Shown: positions 49,251 to 60,029 of the stretch, in pieces
Layout of the letters: the number at the start of each line of letters is the position of its first letter
Position numbering within the stretch: position 1 is the stretch's first letter
Source: Eubacterium sp.
GTDB lineage: Bacteria; Bacillota; Clostridia; Oscillospirales; Acutalibacteraceae
Assembly (NCBI GenBank): GCA_017463985.1
Contig: JAFUEH010000008.1
Span: 62,001-126,000, forward strand
DNA: 64,000 bases
Reading direction: 5' to 3'
The notes under the pieces: generated by a model
Seen by the model: only the letters and a program-made list of their open reading frames with translations
Databases searched by the model: none
What the model was told of the DNA's origin: nothing
Translations under genes and position numbers: made by a program

Positions 49251-51083
49251 TTAGTTATCGTCTACATCATTGTAATCGGCATCGGTATAGCCCTGGTCCG
49301 CCTGTGCGCCTTCAAACGGATTGCCCTGCGGTGCGCCCTGCTCGCCGCCGGCTGCCTGATAAAGCTTCTGCGATACCTCATAGAACTTGTTGGTCAGATC
49401 CTCCTGCGCCGACTTCATCGCGTCAACATTGTCGCTTTCGATTGCAGACTTGAGGGCGGCCAACTTCGTTTCCAGTGCGGACTTATCGTCAGAGGAGAAC
49501 TTATCGCCGTTTTCGCTGAGCAGCTTTTCCGTTTCATAAACCATCTGATCGGCGCTGTTCTTCGCATCAACCGCTTCTTTTCTCTTCTTGTCCTCAGCAG
49601 CAAACTGCTCCGCCTCACGGACAGCCTTTTCGATATCGTCCTTGCTCATGTTGGAGGAAGCGGTGATCGAGATCTGCTGTTCCTTGCCGGTACCCTTATC
49701 CTTAGCGGATACGTGCACAATGCCGTTAGCGTCGATATCAAAGGTTACCTCGATCTGCGGCACACCTCTTCTTGCCGGCATAATGCCATCCAGATGGAAG
49801 CGCCCCAGCGTCTTGTTGTCAGCGGCGAATTCTCTTTCGCCCTGCAGTACGTGTACCTCAACGCTGGTCTGATTGTCCGCAGCGGTGGAGAAGATCTGGC
49901 TCTTCTTCGTAGGAATTGTCGTGTTTCTTTCAATGATAACGGTGTTAACACCGCCCATTGTTTCAATACCGAGTGACAGCGGTGTTACGTCGAGCAGCAG
50001 CAGACCGTCGGTAATATCCTGGTTGAGCACACCACCCTGGATCGCAGCACCCATGGCTACGCACTCGTCTGGGTTAATGCCCTTGAACGGCTCTTTGCCA
50101 GAGAATTTCTTGATCGCATCCTGAACAGCCGGAATTCTGGTAGAACCGCCGACCAGCAGGATCTTGTCGATCTCGCTCATGGAGAGGCCGGAGTCGCTCA
50201 TCGCCTGACGAACAGGACCCATTGTCTTTTCAACAAGGTCAGCCGTCATTTCGTTGAACTTCGCTCTGGTAAGCGTTGCCTCTAAGTGCTTCGGGCCGGT
50301 GGCGTCCGCGGTAATGAAGGGCAGTGAGATCTGTGCGGTAGTCATACCGGAAAGGTCGATTTTTGCCTTTTCAGCCGCTTCTTTAATACGCTGCATAGCC
50401 ATCTTGTCGCCGGAAAGATCGATACCGTTAGAGGCCTTAAAATCAGCTACCAACCAGTTCATGATCTTTTCATCGAAGTCGTCACCGCCAAGACGGTTGT
50501 TACCGGCTGTGGCAAGTACCTCCTGTACGCCGTCGCCCATCTCGATGATCGAGACATCGAAGGTACCGCCGCCAAGGTCGTATACCATGACCTTTTGGTC
50601 GTCTTCCTTGTCAATACCGAAGGCAAGCGCAGCCGCTGTCGGCTCGTTGATAATTCTCTTAACGTCAAGGCCTGCGATCCTACCGGCATCCTTGGTAGCC
50701 TGACGCTGTGCGTCGGTGAAGTAAGCAGGAACGGTGATGACCGCCTCTCTTACCGGCTCGCCAAGATAAGCCTCTGCGTCGCTCTTCAGCTTTTGCAGAA
50801 TGATCGAGCTGATCTCCTGCGGCGTGTAAGCCTTACCGTCAATGTTGACCTTGTAGTCAGAACCCATGTGACGCTTGATGGAAGCGATCGTCTTATCCGG
50901 ATTGGTGATAGCCTGACGCTTTGCTACCGCGCCGACCATTCTTTCGCCATCCTTGGTGAACGCGACAACAGACGGTGTCGTTCTGGCGCCCTCTGCATTC
51001 GCGATGATCACCGGCTCGCCGCCCTCAATAACGGACACACAGCTGTTTGTTGTACCTAAATCAATACCAATAATCTTAGACAT
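49251..51083 (-). CDS. dnaK: Chaperone DnaK (Hsp70)
   Basis: 610 residues. The ATPase domain starts with [12 protein letters not shown] and contains the [12 protein letters not shown] and [10 protein letters not shown] phosphate motifs. The substrate domain has the [11 protein letters not shown] entry segment, and the helical lid ends in an acidic/polar tail. Shortened linker region typical of Gram-positive DnaK (lacks the ~24-residue insert of proteobacterial DnaK). RBS AAAGGAG. Confidence 0.98.
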   Translation of the reverse strand: MSKIIGIDLGTTNSCVSVIEGGEPVIIANAEGARTTPSVVAFTKDGERMVGAVAKRQAITNPDKTIASIKRHMGSDYKVNIDGKAYTPQEISSIILQKLKSDAEAYLGEPVREAVITVPAYFTDAQRQATKDAGRIAGLDVKRIINEPTAAALAFGIDKEDDQKVMVYDLGGGTFDVSIIEMGDGVQEVLATAGNNRLGGDDFDEKIMNWLVADFKASNGIDLSGDKMAMQRIKEAAEKAKIDLSGMTTAQISLPFITADATGPKHLEATLTRAKFNEMTADLVEKTMGPVRQAMSDSGLSMSEIDKILLVGGSTRIPAVQDAIKKFSGKEPFKGINPDECVAMGAAIQGGVLNQDITDGLLLLDVTPLSLGIETMGGVNTVIIERNTTIPTKKSQIFSTAADNQTSVEVHVLQGEREFAADNKTLGRFHLDGIMPARRGVPQIEVTFDIDANGIVHVSAKDKGTGKEQQISITASSNMSKDDIEKAVREAEQFAAEDKKRKEAVDAKNSADQMVYETEKLLSENGDKFSSDDKSALETKLAALKSAIESDNVDAMKSAQEDLTNKFYEVSQKLYQAAGGEQGAPQGNPFEGAQADQGYTDADYNDVDDN

Positions 51084-51135
51084 AATCTTTATCTCCTTTG
51101 TCAGTTAGTTTTATATTATTATGTGCGGTTTTGCA

Positions 51136-51660
51136 CTAATTTGCCGTTTTTACCATGGCCGGTCTGACGACGCGGTCACCGACCTTATAGCCCTTTTGGA
51201 AAACATCGGTGATGATATTTTCCTCCAGCGACTCATCCTCGATGTGCATAACAGCATTATGCAGGTTCGGGTCAAAGGTGTCGCCGGGCTCGCCGTATTG
51301 CTCCACACCGAGCTTATCCAGCGCCGCCATCAGGCCGGTCATTGTCATTTCTACACCCTTTTTCAGTGCTTCGTAATCAGAGTCCGCACTGAGCGCGCGC
51401 TCCAGGTTATCGATCACCGGCAGTATCTCTGCAATAACAGTACCCTTAGCGTTGGTAAAGGTCAGTTCCTTTTCCTTCGCACTTCTTGCACGGTAGTTTG
51501 CATATTCCGCCGCGGTGCGCAGCAGCTTTTCCTTTGTGTCAGCCAGCTCCGCAGCTACCGGATCCGTTTCCTCCGTTACCGCTTCTTCCTGAGCGGCGGC
51601 TGTCGCCTCCTGCTCCTGCGGCCGTTCCTTTTCCGGTGTTGGTTCTTGCTTCTTACTCAT
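51136..51660 (-). CDS. grpE: Nucleotide exchange factor GrpE
   Basis: 174 residues: acidic, Glu/Gln/Pro-rich N-terminus, long coiled coil (about 35-75 onward) with EYANYRARSAKE, and the C-terminal beta domain with GVEQYGEPGDTFDPNLHNAV. Overlaps the end of hrcA by 8 nt. Confidence 0.96.
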   Translation of the reverse strand: MSKKQEPTPEKERPQEQEATAAAQEEAVTEETDPVAAELADTKEKLLRTAAEYANYRARSAKEKELTFTNAKGTVIAEILPVIDNLERALSADSDYEALKKGVEMTMTGLMAALDKLGVEQYGEPGDTFDPNLHNAVMHIEDESLEENIITDVFQKGYKVGDRVVRPAMVKTAN

Positions 51661-52690
51661 ATTTCAATCCGCCTTCCTTCAGCAGCATTGCTGTAACTTT
51701 CATAATATAATCTACCCGCGGCAGCACATTTTTATAGTCGATCCGCAGTGAGCCAAGACAGCCCAGTGTAGCAAGCTGTGTGCCGTTATAGCGGAAACGG
51801 GCGATCGCCGTCACGGTGTTTTTCAGCTCATAGACCGGATTTTCGTCTCCGATAAAGAGGGCTGAGCTGACATTCGCTTTTGCAAAATCATTGAGCAGCC
51901 CCTCCAGCTTCTTCTTACGCGCCAGCAGCACCAGCAGGCTGTAAGCATCCTGCCCCAGCTCCGACTGCGACAGCAGCTTTGTTTCGCCTTCAATGACCAG
52001 CGTTCCCTCGCTTGCCTCCATACACAGTGAGCACAGCGTTGACAGGAGCGGCAGCATTTCAAATATGCGTTCGCCCAGCGCGCCGGCAGTAGACTGCAGC
52101 AGGGACAGGTTAATATCGCTGAGCGGCACTCCGATAAAATATTGCCGCGCCAGCTCATAAAATACGCGCTTAAATTCGCCGTCCACCGTACAGTTGAGCC
52201 GGCAGACAGAGGACTTGATCTTGCCGCCGACCGACAGCATCACCAGCATGACCTTGCCGTTACCGGTGGGGATCAGCTCAACGCCCTGCACACAGTCATA
52301 CGGGTCCTTTACGGTGGAGTAGAAGGCCGCACAGCCGGTCACCTCTGACAGCAAACGGGCAGCGTCCGCCAAAAGCCGTTCCGGATCAGACGCATTCACG
52401 GACAGGCGCTCATTGATCTGTTCGCGTTCATAAGGGCTGAGCTTGGCCGCCTGCAGCAGGTTGTCAACATAGTAGCGGTAAGCCGCCTTCGTCGGTACCC
52501 TGCCGCCGCTGGTGTGGCGTTGTTCCAAATAGCCGACGCTTGTCAAATACGCCATTTCGTTCCTGACCGTCGCGGAGCTGATGGTATAAGGGAGCATCAT
52601 GCACAGGTTTTTGGAGCCGAGCGGCTCGCCGGTTTTGATATAATAATCGGTTATCAAACCCAGAATAGCCGAACGTCTTTCGCCTAGCAT
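51653..52690 (-). CDS. hrcA: Heat-inducible transcription repressor HrcA
   Basis: 345 residues. The N-terminal winged helix (LGLITDYYIKTGEPLGSKNL, then SSATVRNEMAYLTSVGYLEQRHTSGGRVPT) binds CIRCE; a GAF-like domain and C-terminal dimerisation domain follow. First gene of the operon it represses; the CIRCE is 22 nt upstream of its start. Confidence 0.97.
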   Translation of the reverse strand: MLGERRSAILGLITDYYIKTGEPLGSKNLCMMLPYTISSATVRNEMAYLTSVGYLEQRHTSGGRVPTKAAYRYYVDNLLQAAKLSPYEREQINERLSVNASDPERLLADAARLLSEVTGCAAFYSTVKDPYDCVQGVELIPTGNGKVMLVMLSVGGKIKSSVCRLNCTVDGEFKRVFYELARQYFIGVPLSDINLSLLQSTAGALGERIFEMLPLLSTLCSLCMEASEGTLVIEGETKLLSQSELGQDAYSLLVLLARKKKLEGLLNDFAKANVSSALFIGDENPVYELKNTVTAIARFRYNGTQLATLGCLGSLRIDYKNVLPRVDYIMKVTAMLLKEGGLKYE

Positions 52691-52711
52691 CTTAACTCCT
52701 CCCTTTGCGTT

Positions 52712-52738
52712 TTAGCACTCTAACCTGCCGAGTGCTAA
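52712..52738. promoter_or_regulatory. CIRCE operator
   Basis: TTAGCACTC (52712-52720), 9-nt spacer, GAGTGCTAA (52730-52738): an exact match to the CIRCE consensus bound by HrcA. Confidence 0.98.
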
Positions 52739-52748
52739 CTCTATTTGT

Positions 52749-52777
52749 ATATTATATCCATTTTCCTGTTTTGTCAA
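52749..52777 (-). promoter_or_regulatory. Promoter of the heat-shock operon
   Basis: Minus strand TTGACA (52777-52772), 17-nt spacer, TAATAT (52754-52749), with CIRCE at and just after the start site. Confidence 0.8.
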
Positions 52778-52807
52778 TAGTTTTTTGCAAAATTTACAAA
52801 AAAGAAA

Positions 52808-52836
52808 AAATCCGACTGTTACAAATACAGTCGGAT
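52808..52836 (-). terminator. Terminator of the flavoprotein gene
   Basis: Perfect 11-bp stem (52808-52818 with 52826-52836), 7-nt loop, followed leftward by a T-rich run. Confidence 0.85.
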
Positions 52837-52856
52837 TAGCACTTACGAGTACAAAA

Positions 52857-54167
52857 TTATAGCGACCGATAGGCCTTGATCCACTTATCGACCTTCTTTT
52901 CGTCATACTGCTCCGGTATGCTGCCACACACAGCAGGCAGCAGCGGCAATGTTTTCAGGCAGGCAGCGACAGAGGGGATATGCTTAATGAACTTTGGCAA
53001 TGACGTCACCAACCGCTTCACATAGTCCGGCGTGATGTTCGGTGCTTTGCCGTCCGGAATTGCCAGCATATCGGCATTCAGAATTCCCTTTTCCATCAGG
53101 TAATCCACGGCTTCGCCGTTGATATAGGTAAACACGGTCTTGATCACATCGATCAGCACCAGATCCTTACCGAGCTGCGTAAAATAGCGGTATTCATAAG
53201 GCCACAGCTTTGCGCGCGTATAGTCGCCGTCGGCCTCCTTCACAGCGTCCGCCAAAAGCTTACCGGCGTTCATGCTGAGGATAATGCCGCTGCCATTGAG
53301 CGGTACCGTCATACCGGCGCTGTCACCGATCGCAGCGTAACCGTCCGCCACGAGCATCGGCAGCATCCGCGTGATCGGAATATCCTCAAAGCTGCCGCCC
53401 CTGACGATTTCCTCGCCAATGAACGGAAAATCCGCACGGAAGGACGCCAGCGCGGCGTCTACCTCCTCCTGCGTCAGCGCGCCGGACTGGCTGAATTTGC
53501 CGACCAGAATGTCTACATAGTCCTTTTTTGTGATCACCCAGTCAATGCCCGGTCGGTATTCATGAAACGCATGAATGGAATAGGACGGTGTGTTGATGGT
53601 GCCGTCCAGATTTTTAAAATAGGCGCGATAAACGTGGAAAACGCTGCGCTTGTTAATTTCGTTATCAATGCCAAACACGGCCGGCAGCCGGCTGCGCAGC
53701 GGCGAATACATGCCGGCACTATCGACGATCAGGTCGGCCTTGATCAGACTCAAGTGACCCTTGCGCTTGGCGATCACACCCGTAACGGCACGGCCCTCCG
53801 TATACGGCGCCAGCAGCGTTGTCTCAAAGCGCAGCTCTGCACCGGCCTCCTCCGCTAACGTGAGCAGATAACGGATCAGCTCTTTGCGGTCCATCATGAT
53901 CGAATCCTCGCGGTGCGGCATCACGACCTCCACCGTGCCGCGCGGATTGTGAAAGCTCTGATCCTCCGCCGTGTAGATCATCTCTGCCGGCGGCTGCGGC
54001 AGATCAGCGCCGTCAAACGCTGACAGATCCAGCCAATCATGCCAGTCATGGCCCATTTCCTCGCGCTTTTTACGCTCCAAGACTGTTACGTCATATCCTG
54101 CCTTAGCCAGGTGGTACGCTGCCACCAGTCCGCCGTGACCGGCGCCAGCAATCAAAATCTTTTTCAT
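52857..54167 (-). CDS. Geranylgeranyl-reductase-like FAD oxidoreductase
   Basis: 436 residues. The FAD-binding GAGHGGLVAAYHL (7-19) at the N-terminus, a central substrate-binding part, and the second FAD motif YAAIGDSAGMTVPLNGSGI identify the p-hydroxybenzoate hydroxylase/geranylgeranyl reductase superfamily. The C-terminal region is helical and Cys-poor. Bacterial relatives saturate isoprenoid chains; others act on unknown lipids. No isoprenoid gene is adjacent, so the substrate is open. Consensus promoter, own terminator. Confidence 0.83.
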   Translation of the reverse strand: MKKILIAGAGHGGLVAAYHLAKAGYDVTVLERKKREEMGHDWHDWLDLSAFDGADLPQPPAEMIYTAEDQSFHNPRGTVEVVMPHREDSIMMDRKELIRYLLTLAEEAGAELRFETTLLAPYTEGRAVTGVIAKRKGHLSLIKADLIVDSAGMYSPLRSRLPAVFGIDNEINKRSVFHVYRAYFKNLDGTINTPSYSIHAFHEYRPGIDWVITKKDYVDILVGKFSQSGALTQEEVDAALASFRADFPFIGEEIVRGGSFEDIPITRMLPMLVADGYAAIGDSAGMTVPLNGSGIILSMNAGKLLADAVKEADGDYTRAKLWPYEYRYFTQLGKDLVLIDVIKTVFTYINGEAVDYLMEKGILNADMLAIPDGKAPNITPDYVKRLVTSLPKFIKHIPSVAACLKTLPLLPAVCGSIPEQYDEKKVDKWIKAYRSL

Positions 54168-54206
54168 AACGTCACGTCACCCTTCTTAGATTTATTAGAC
54201 AATAGT

Positions 54207-54235
54207 ATTATAACGCACGCCCGTTTCTTTGTCAA
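54207..54235 (-). promoter_or_regulatory. Perfect-consensus promoter of the flavoprotein gene
   Basis: Minus strand TTGACA (54235-54230), 17-nt spacer, TATAAT (54212-54207). Confidence 0.9.
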
Positions 54236-54285
54236 TGCTCGAAAAGTGTCAGACTGTTGCCGACTGCGTCGTCACCGGTCACAAG

Positions 54286-54314
54286 TTGACAATTCCGGTG
54301 GGTAACGATATAAT
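54286..54314 (+). promoter_or_regulatory. Perfect-consensus promoter of the EEP hydrolase gene
   Basis: TTGACA (54286-54291), 17-nt spacer, TATAAT (54309-54314); divergent from the flavoprotein promoter about 50 bp away. Confidence 0.9.
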
Positions 54315-54334
54315 GAGCACAGGGAGATGATCAA

Positions 54335-55231
54335 ATGAAAAAGACGCTGCTTGTGCTCGGCTGCCTGCTATTGGCGGCGATCCTGACCGTCAGTGTGCTG
54401 AACCTGGCTTATTATCCGGCCTATCGCAACGCCAACGACCGTTACGAAGGCGACGCCGCTACGACAGAGAGCATCACCGTTATGAGCGCTAACGTGCGCA
54501 CCTGGAGCCCGACGGATGTGCTGAAAAAGAGTTGGTTCTACCGCGCGCCGCTGGTGCTGCAAAATATTGAAGCGGTACAGCCGGACATCCTTGGCTTTCA
54601 GGAGGTCACCAAAATGCACTACCGCTACCTCACTGACGCACTGCCGGACTATGACAGTGTGCTGGAATACCGCGACAATAGCCCCTTTTCCGAAGCCTGT
54701 CCGGTATTTTACCGCACAGATCGCTTTGACCTGAATGAAAAGGGCTCGTTTTGGCTCAGCGAAACGCCGGAGGAAATGAGCAAGGACTGGGGCGCAGCCT
54801 GCTACCGTATCTGTTCTTATGTCATTTTAACAGAAAAGGAAACCGGCAAGCAGCTAGTGGTGTTCAACACCCATCTTGACCATATCAGCGACGAAGCGCG
54901 TATCAACGGCATTCAGGTGGTACTGGATAAAATCGCAGCGTTCGGCGGTCTGCCGAGCATTATCATGGGCGATTTTAATGCCGAGGAGGACAGCGAAACC
55001 TATCGCGCAGCGACCGAAAATTTTTATGACGCAAAGTATCAGACAGAAAACACCGCCTCCGGCGCTACCTATCAGAATTGGGGCAAGGCGCTTGACCGTG
55101 AAAACATCGACTATTTTATGATCTCTAAAGAGGGCATTGCGGTCGAGCAGTACCGTATTATTGACACCACCTACGACGGCGTATATCCCAGCGATCACTT
55201 CCCGATTGCCGTAACCGTCACTTTAACTTAG
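54335..55231 (+). CDS. Endonuclease/exonuclease/phosphatase (EEP) family protein, membrane-anchored
   Basis: 298 residues. An N-terminal hydrophobic helix (about 4-24, no lipobox) anchors the EEP domain outside the membrane. EEP landmarks: VMSANVR, FQEVTK (metal Glu), NTHLDHIS, MGDFNAEEDS and YPSDHFPI (catalytic His). Extracellular EEP enzymes of this size are often nucleases, sphingomyelinase-like or phosphodiesterases; the substrate cannot be told. RBS AGGGAGATG. Confidence 0.92.
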   Translation: MKKTLLVLGCLLLAAILTVSVLNLAYYPAYRNANDRYEGDAATTESITVMSANVRTWSPTDVLKKSWFYRAPLVLQNIEAVQPDILGFQEVTKMHYRYLTDALPDYDSVLEYRDNSPFSEACPVFYRTDRFDLNEKGSFWLSETPEEMSKDWGAACYRICSYVILTEKETGKQLVVFNTHLDHISDEARINGIQVVLDKIAAFGGLPSIIMGDFNAEEDSETYRAATENFYDAKYQTENTASGATYQNWGKALDRENIDYFMISKEGIAVEQYRIIDTTYDGVYPSDHFPIAVTVTLT

Positions 55232-55287
55232 GCATAATGTAGGTGCATGCCTGATGTTGCGCTTTGTTTTTTTATCCAGCGACAACA

Positions 55288-55316
55288 AAGAAGGACTGCC
55301 ACAGGCAGTCCTTCTT
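55288..55316. terminator. Terminator between convergent genes
   Basis: Perfect 13-bp stem (55288-55300 with 55304-55316), loop ACA. Confidence 0.85.
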
Positions 55317-55327
55317 CTTATCAGTAA

Positions 55328-56191
55328 TTAGTATGTAATGCAGTTGGTCGTGATATAACGCGTACCGGCATCCACGAGCTTTTCCATCAGATCAATACGG
55401 TCGCAGGTCCAGGTAGCAGTCTTGAGGCCGTTTTCGTGTACGCGGCGAATCATTTCGCAGTTATTGGCGGTATTCGCCGGCAGGTTGCAGTCATAGCTGA
55501 TGCCGCAGTCGCTGAGCGTTTTTGCCCGCGCAATCTTTTCATCGGTAATATCATCCACCAGGTAATACAGCTCCGCGTCGGTGAGCTTGCGAAGATCGAC
55601 CAGATCCTCAAAGCTGAAGGCAATGTAGGTAGTCTCCACGCCGTATTTTTCCTGCAGGGCAAGCATTTTGTCGTAATGCTTACGGTTGCGGTTATATTTG
55701 ATCTCTACCGTAGCGTGCATTCCGTACTCGGCGCACTTTTTGAAGAAATCCTCCAGCGTGCATATCTTCAGATCAGGATACTTGTCGATATTGTGACCGT
55801 TATTATAATTCAGCTTCAGCAGCTCATCATAAGAGGCCAGCTCCAACGATTTCGTGCCGTCCATCATACGGGTAGTCAGCGGATCATGGTGAACGACCCA
55901 CACGCCGTCGCGCGTCATATAGGTGTCGCACTCCGCGCCCCAGTAGCCAGCCTTACCGGCTTCTTCATAAGCCGGCAGCGTATTTTCAGGCGCTACCGCA
56001 CGGAAGCCGCGGTGCGCCGTCAGCACAAACGCGTCGCTGTCGCGGAGCTTTTCAGACTCCTTGACGCTTCTTACCTCATAAGGCACCAGCTTACAATAAT
56101 TTTTAAACCATTCTACTTTCGTGCCGACGTAATAGCCGCCAACCGCTGCACCGGTCACCAACGCCAGCTTTCCTAGCCCCTTTAAAAGCAT
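55328..56191 (-). CDS. Glycerophosphodiester phosphodiesterase, membrane-anchored
   Basis: 287 residues. A hydrophobic N-terminal helix (about 5-24) is followed by the GDPD TIM barrel. AHRGF (catalytic His with Arg), ENT (metal Glu), the AECDTYMTRDG segment (Glu and Asp), VVHHD (second catalytic His) and VEIKYN are all present. Hydrolyses glycerophosphodiesters to glycerol 3-phosphate and an alcohol; may act on lipid or wall glycerol phosphate at the outer face. Own promoter. Confidence 0.93.
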   Translation of the reverse strand: MLLKGLGKLALVTGAAVGGYYVGTKVEWFKNYCKLVPYEVRSVKESEKLRDSDAFVLTAHRGFRAVAPENTLPAYEEAGKAGYWGAECDTYMTRDGVWVVHHDPLTTRMMDGTKSLELASYDELLKLNYNNGHNIDKYPDLKICTLEDFFKKCAEYGMHATVEIKYNRNRKHYDKMLALQEKYGVETTYIAFSFEDLVDLRKLTDAELYYLVDDITDEKIARAKTLSDCGISYDCNLPANTANNCEMIRRVHENGLKTATWTCDRIDLMEKLVDAGTRYITTNCITY

Positions 56192-56226
56192 ATCAAAGCA
56201 CCTCGCTTGTCATTCATGATACCTGT

Positions 56227-56254
56227 ATTATAGCATTTACAGCAGGTTTGTCAA
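56227..56254 (-). promoter_or_regulatory. Promoter of the GDPD gene
   Basis: Minus strand TTGACA (56254-56249), 16-nt spacer, TATAAT (56232-56227). Confidence 0.8.
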
Positions 56255-56295
56255 TTGTTAAATAACAATATTGTAATTAATATTTTAATATATTA

Positions 56296-56322
56296 TTGCC
56301 GACCGGAATACCCGGTCGGCAA
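56296..56322. terminator. Terminator after the second GDPD-like gene
   Basis: Perfect 11-bp stem (56296-56306 with 56312-56322), loop AATAC; six T follow on the plus strand, AT-rich sequence on the minus strand. Confidence 0.75.
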
Positions 56323-56335
56323 TTTTTTGTAACGG

Positions 56336-57169
56336 TTATGTTCCCCAGTTATCGATCGTTTCCTGCAGCTTATCCACGTGGTGCGTGGTGATATTGTCGG
56401 GTGAATTGACCAGCGCGCGCTTCATTTCATAAGTGCGATCCACCGTCCATTCCGACAGCTTATAGCCGTGCTCATGCAACAAGATCGACAGGGTACGCGA
56501 GGCGTATACGTGGTTGCAATTGATCCCGATCGCGCCGGTTTCCTCCAGCAGATCCAGGATCTTTTCCTGATAATCCTCAGAGAAAATGCTGATACGGCTG
56601 GGAGAATAGTTGATATAATAGTCGACGCCGGGGCATTTGTCTGCCGCCGTCTTTGCCTGATAGGGTTCGATACCGGTCATAAAGACCTTGTCGAACAGGT
56701 CATACGCCTGAACCAGCTGATACAGCTCGGGCAGTACGCGCACATCCTTAATATCGAGGTTCACCTTGATCGGATTCGCCTTGACCAGTTCAAATACCGA
56801 GGACAGCTCTACGCCGTCCGTATTCGTCGTGATAATATCGTGTCCCATCACGACCGTACCGTCCAGTCGCTGGCGCACATCCACCTCTACCACATCAGCG
56901 CCGTGATCGATCGCCACCTGCACGCCCTCCAGCGAATTATCCGGCGTATCGTACGCGCCGCTGTGCGCTGTGACCGTAAAGTCATCTGCCAGGGTCAAGG
57001 TGCGTTCATCATAAGTTTTATAAAAAGCATACATAGCAACACCGGCAACCATTGCCACAGAAATCAGAAAGGATAATACCTGATACGTAAAGCGCTTTGC
57101 CCACAGGGGCGTCATGTTCCTTTTCAGGAACCGTTTAAAGCGCTCCCAGCGTGATATTTTTTCAGCCAT
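56336..57169 (-). CDS. Diverged GDPD-family membrane protein
   Basis: 277 residues with a basic cytoplasmic N-terminus, one transmembrane helix (about 30-50) and a GDPD-like barrel. The catalytic His of AHSG and the VEVDVRQRLDG and GHD segments remain. The Arg after the first His is Ser, and the usual ENT is DNS, so activity or substrate may differ from the neighbour at 55328-56191. Begins 16 nt after guaB and has no promoter of its own, so it depends on guaB transcription. Confidence 0.8.
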   Translation of the reverse strand: MAEKISRWERFKRFLKRNMTPLWAKRFTYQVLSFLISVAMVAGVAMYAFYKTYDERTLTLADDFTVTAHSGAYDTPDNSLEGVQVAIDHGADVVEVDVRQRLDGTVVMGHDIITTNTDGVELSSVFELVKANPIKVNLDIKDVRVLPELYQLVQAYDLFDKVFMTGIEPYQAKTAADKCPGVDYYINYSPSRISIFSEDYQEKILDLLEETGAIGINCNHVYASRTLSILLHEHGYKLSEWTVDRTYEMKRALVNSPDNITTHHVDKLQETIDNWGT

Positions 57170-57185
57170 TCAATCACCAAATCTA

Positions 57186-58688
<1,503 letters not shown>

Positions 58689-58693
58689 TTACT

Positions 58694-58722
58694 ATAATAC
58701 CATGTTATACCGCTAAAGGCAA
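58694..58722 (-). promoter_or_regulatory. Promoter of guaB
   Basis: Minus strand TTGCCT (58722-58717), 17-nt spacer, TATTAT (58699-58694). Confidence 0.65.
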
Positions 58723-58727
58723 GTGTT

Positions 58728-60020
58728 TTATTGCCCGTCAAAAAACTTTGGTTGTTTTGCCAAAGCGTTTGGCACTGTACACCGCCGCAGGGTGCTGCCT
58801 TCATACCTTCCAATCCCCTCCAAACAGCGGTAGCTTTTGCCGTAAAGAAGGCAGGTCGTTGTCCGGTAATCACGTCCCTCGCTCAGCGCTACGCCGGCCG
58901 GTGTGCGTACCGCGTACTGTCCGCTGTCGGCCTTGCCGCCAAGCTGCGGCGTCAAAATACAGTTAGACAGCAGCCGTTCCTCCGCCGCGTCATAGCCAGA
59001 GACAGCTGCATACGCCTGATAATTTTCGTTAAAATAATCCGTATCGAAATAGAGCGGATCCGGCGTGTGCTCCTTTGCCGCACTGTCGTATTGCTGCAGC
59101 GCAGCCGCCGTCACCAAAAAGCAATACAGGTCACCCTTGCCGGTGCGCCCGTCGATCGCTTCATCGTCCCAGGTGAGATCAGCGGCATAATACACACCGT
59201 TCAGCGCGATCAGGTTCCAAGCATGATTGCCGGCATTTTTGGCGGAGGTAATGATCCGTGTACGGTAGCCAAGCGCGCGTGCTATGCGGAAAAAGGCGGC
59301 CGCATAGCCCTGACAGGTGGCCTTCCCTCCCAGCAGCGCACCGTAGGCGGAAAAGGCCGCCGGATTGGCCGTCGGATCAGCCGCAGCCTTGCTGTCATAC
59401 ACAGCGCGGTCACAGATATAGGTGTGTACGCGCGTCAGCCGCTGATAATCGGTCAGTGCCTTTGTATTCAGCTCGCTGACAAAGCGCGCCACCGCCTTAT
59501 CCACCTGTTGCTCCTGTGCTGCCGTGGAATAATAGGTAACGCTCGCCGTGACCGTATAATAATACAGGCCGCCGGTATGGCGATCCTCGGTGAACGCAGT
59601 ATAGCCGTAGCCCGCTACCGCCAAGCGCAGATAATCGCCGTCATTCACGCGATCGGAGCGCTGATCATCCGTAGCGGCAAAAAACAGCCGCCGTACCAGC
59701 CCGAGCCGTTCGGACTTCGTGCTCATCCGCTGCGCTGTCACCACGTGCAGCGTAAAGGAGCCGGCGCGCTGTAAGAGGTATCGCTTCATGCTGCGGTACA
59801 GCGCTTCGCCCTCGGCATAATACACCGCCTCGCCGGTGTTCACGTCCGCCGTTGCAGCCGCTGCTGTCGAATACGCAGCCTCTACCTTTTCACCGCTGTA
59901 AAGCGCATTATCCTCAAACGCAGGCGCAGCAGCGCTCTCCGCGGCCAGCACGGTCCATCCGCCTGCCGGGGAGGTAATCAGCAATATCCAGATACTCAGT
60001 ACTGCTAACGCCCGTTTCAT
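58728..60020 (-). CDS. Secreted transglutaminase-like protein
   Basis: 430 residues with a signal peptide (about 1-27). An Ala-rich region and a helical part precede a transglutaminase-like core with a complete Cys-His-Asp triad: Cys236 in GGKATCQGYA, His266 in GNHAWNL and Asp281 in AADLTWDD. Such Firmicute proteins act at the cell surface as proteases or cross-linkers. Last gene of the dense minus-strand operon that starts beyond the window edge; 9 nt behind the shikimate-kinase-like gene. Confidence 0.87.
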   Translation of the reverse strand: MKRALAVLSIWILLITSPAGGWTVLAAESAAAPAFEDNALYSGEKVEAAYSTAAAATADVNTGEAVYYAEGEALYRSMKRYLLQRAGSFTLHVVTAQRMSTKSERLGLVRRLFFAATDDQRSDRVNDGDYLRLAVAGYGYTAFTEDRHTGGLYYYTVTASVTYYSTAAQEQQVDKAVARFVSELNTKALTDYQRLTRVHTYICDRAVYDSKAAADPTANPAAFSAYGALLGGKATCQGYAAAFFRIARALGYRTRIITSAKNAGNHAWNLIALNGVYYAADLTWDDEAIDGRTGKGDLYCFLVTAAALQQYDSAAKEHTPDPLYFDTDYFNENYQAYAAVSGYDAAEERLLSNCILTPQLGGKADSGQYAVRTPAGVALSEGRDYRTTTCLLYGKSYRCLEGIGRYEGSTLRRCTVPNALAKQPKFFDGQ

Positions 60021-60029
60021 AAGCTTCTC

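Noticed and set aside
52834-52850. TTAGCACTT...GAGTAC resembling a second CIRCE
   Set aside because: Only one half site matches; the inverted half is poor and it lies downstream of a gene end, so it is not a functional CIRCE.
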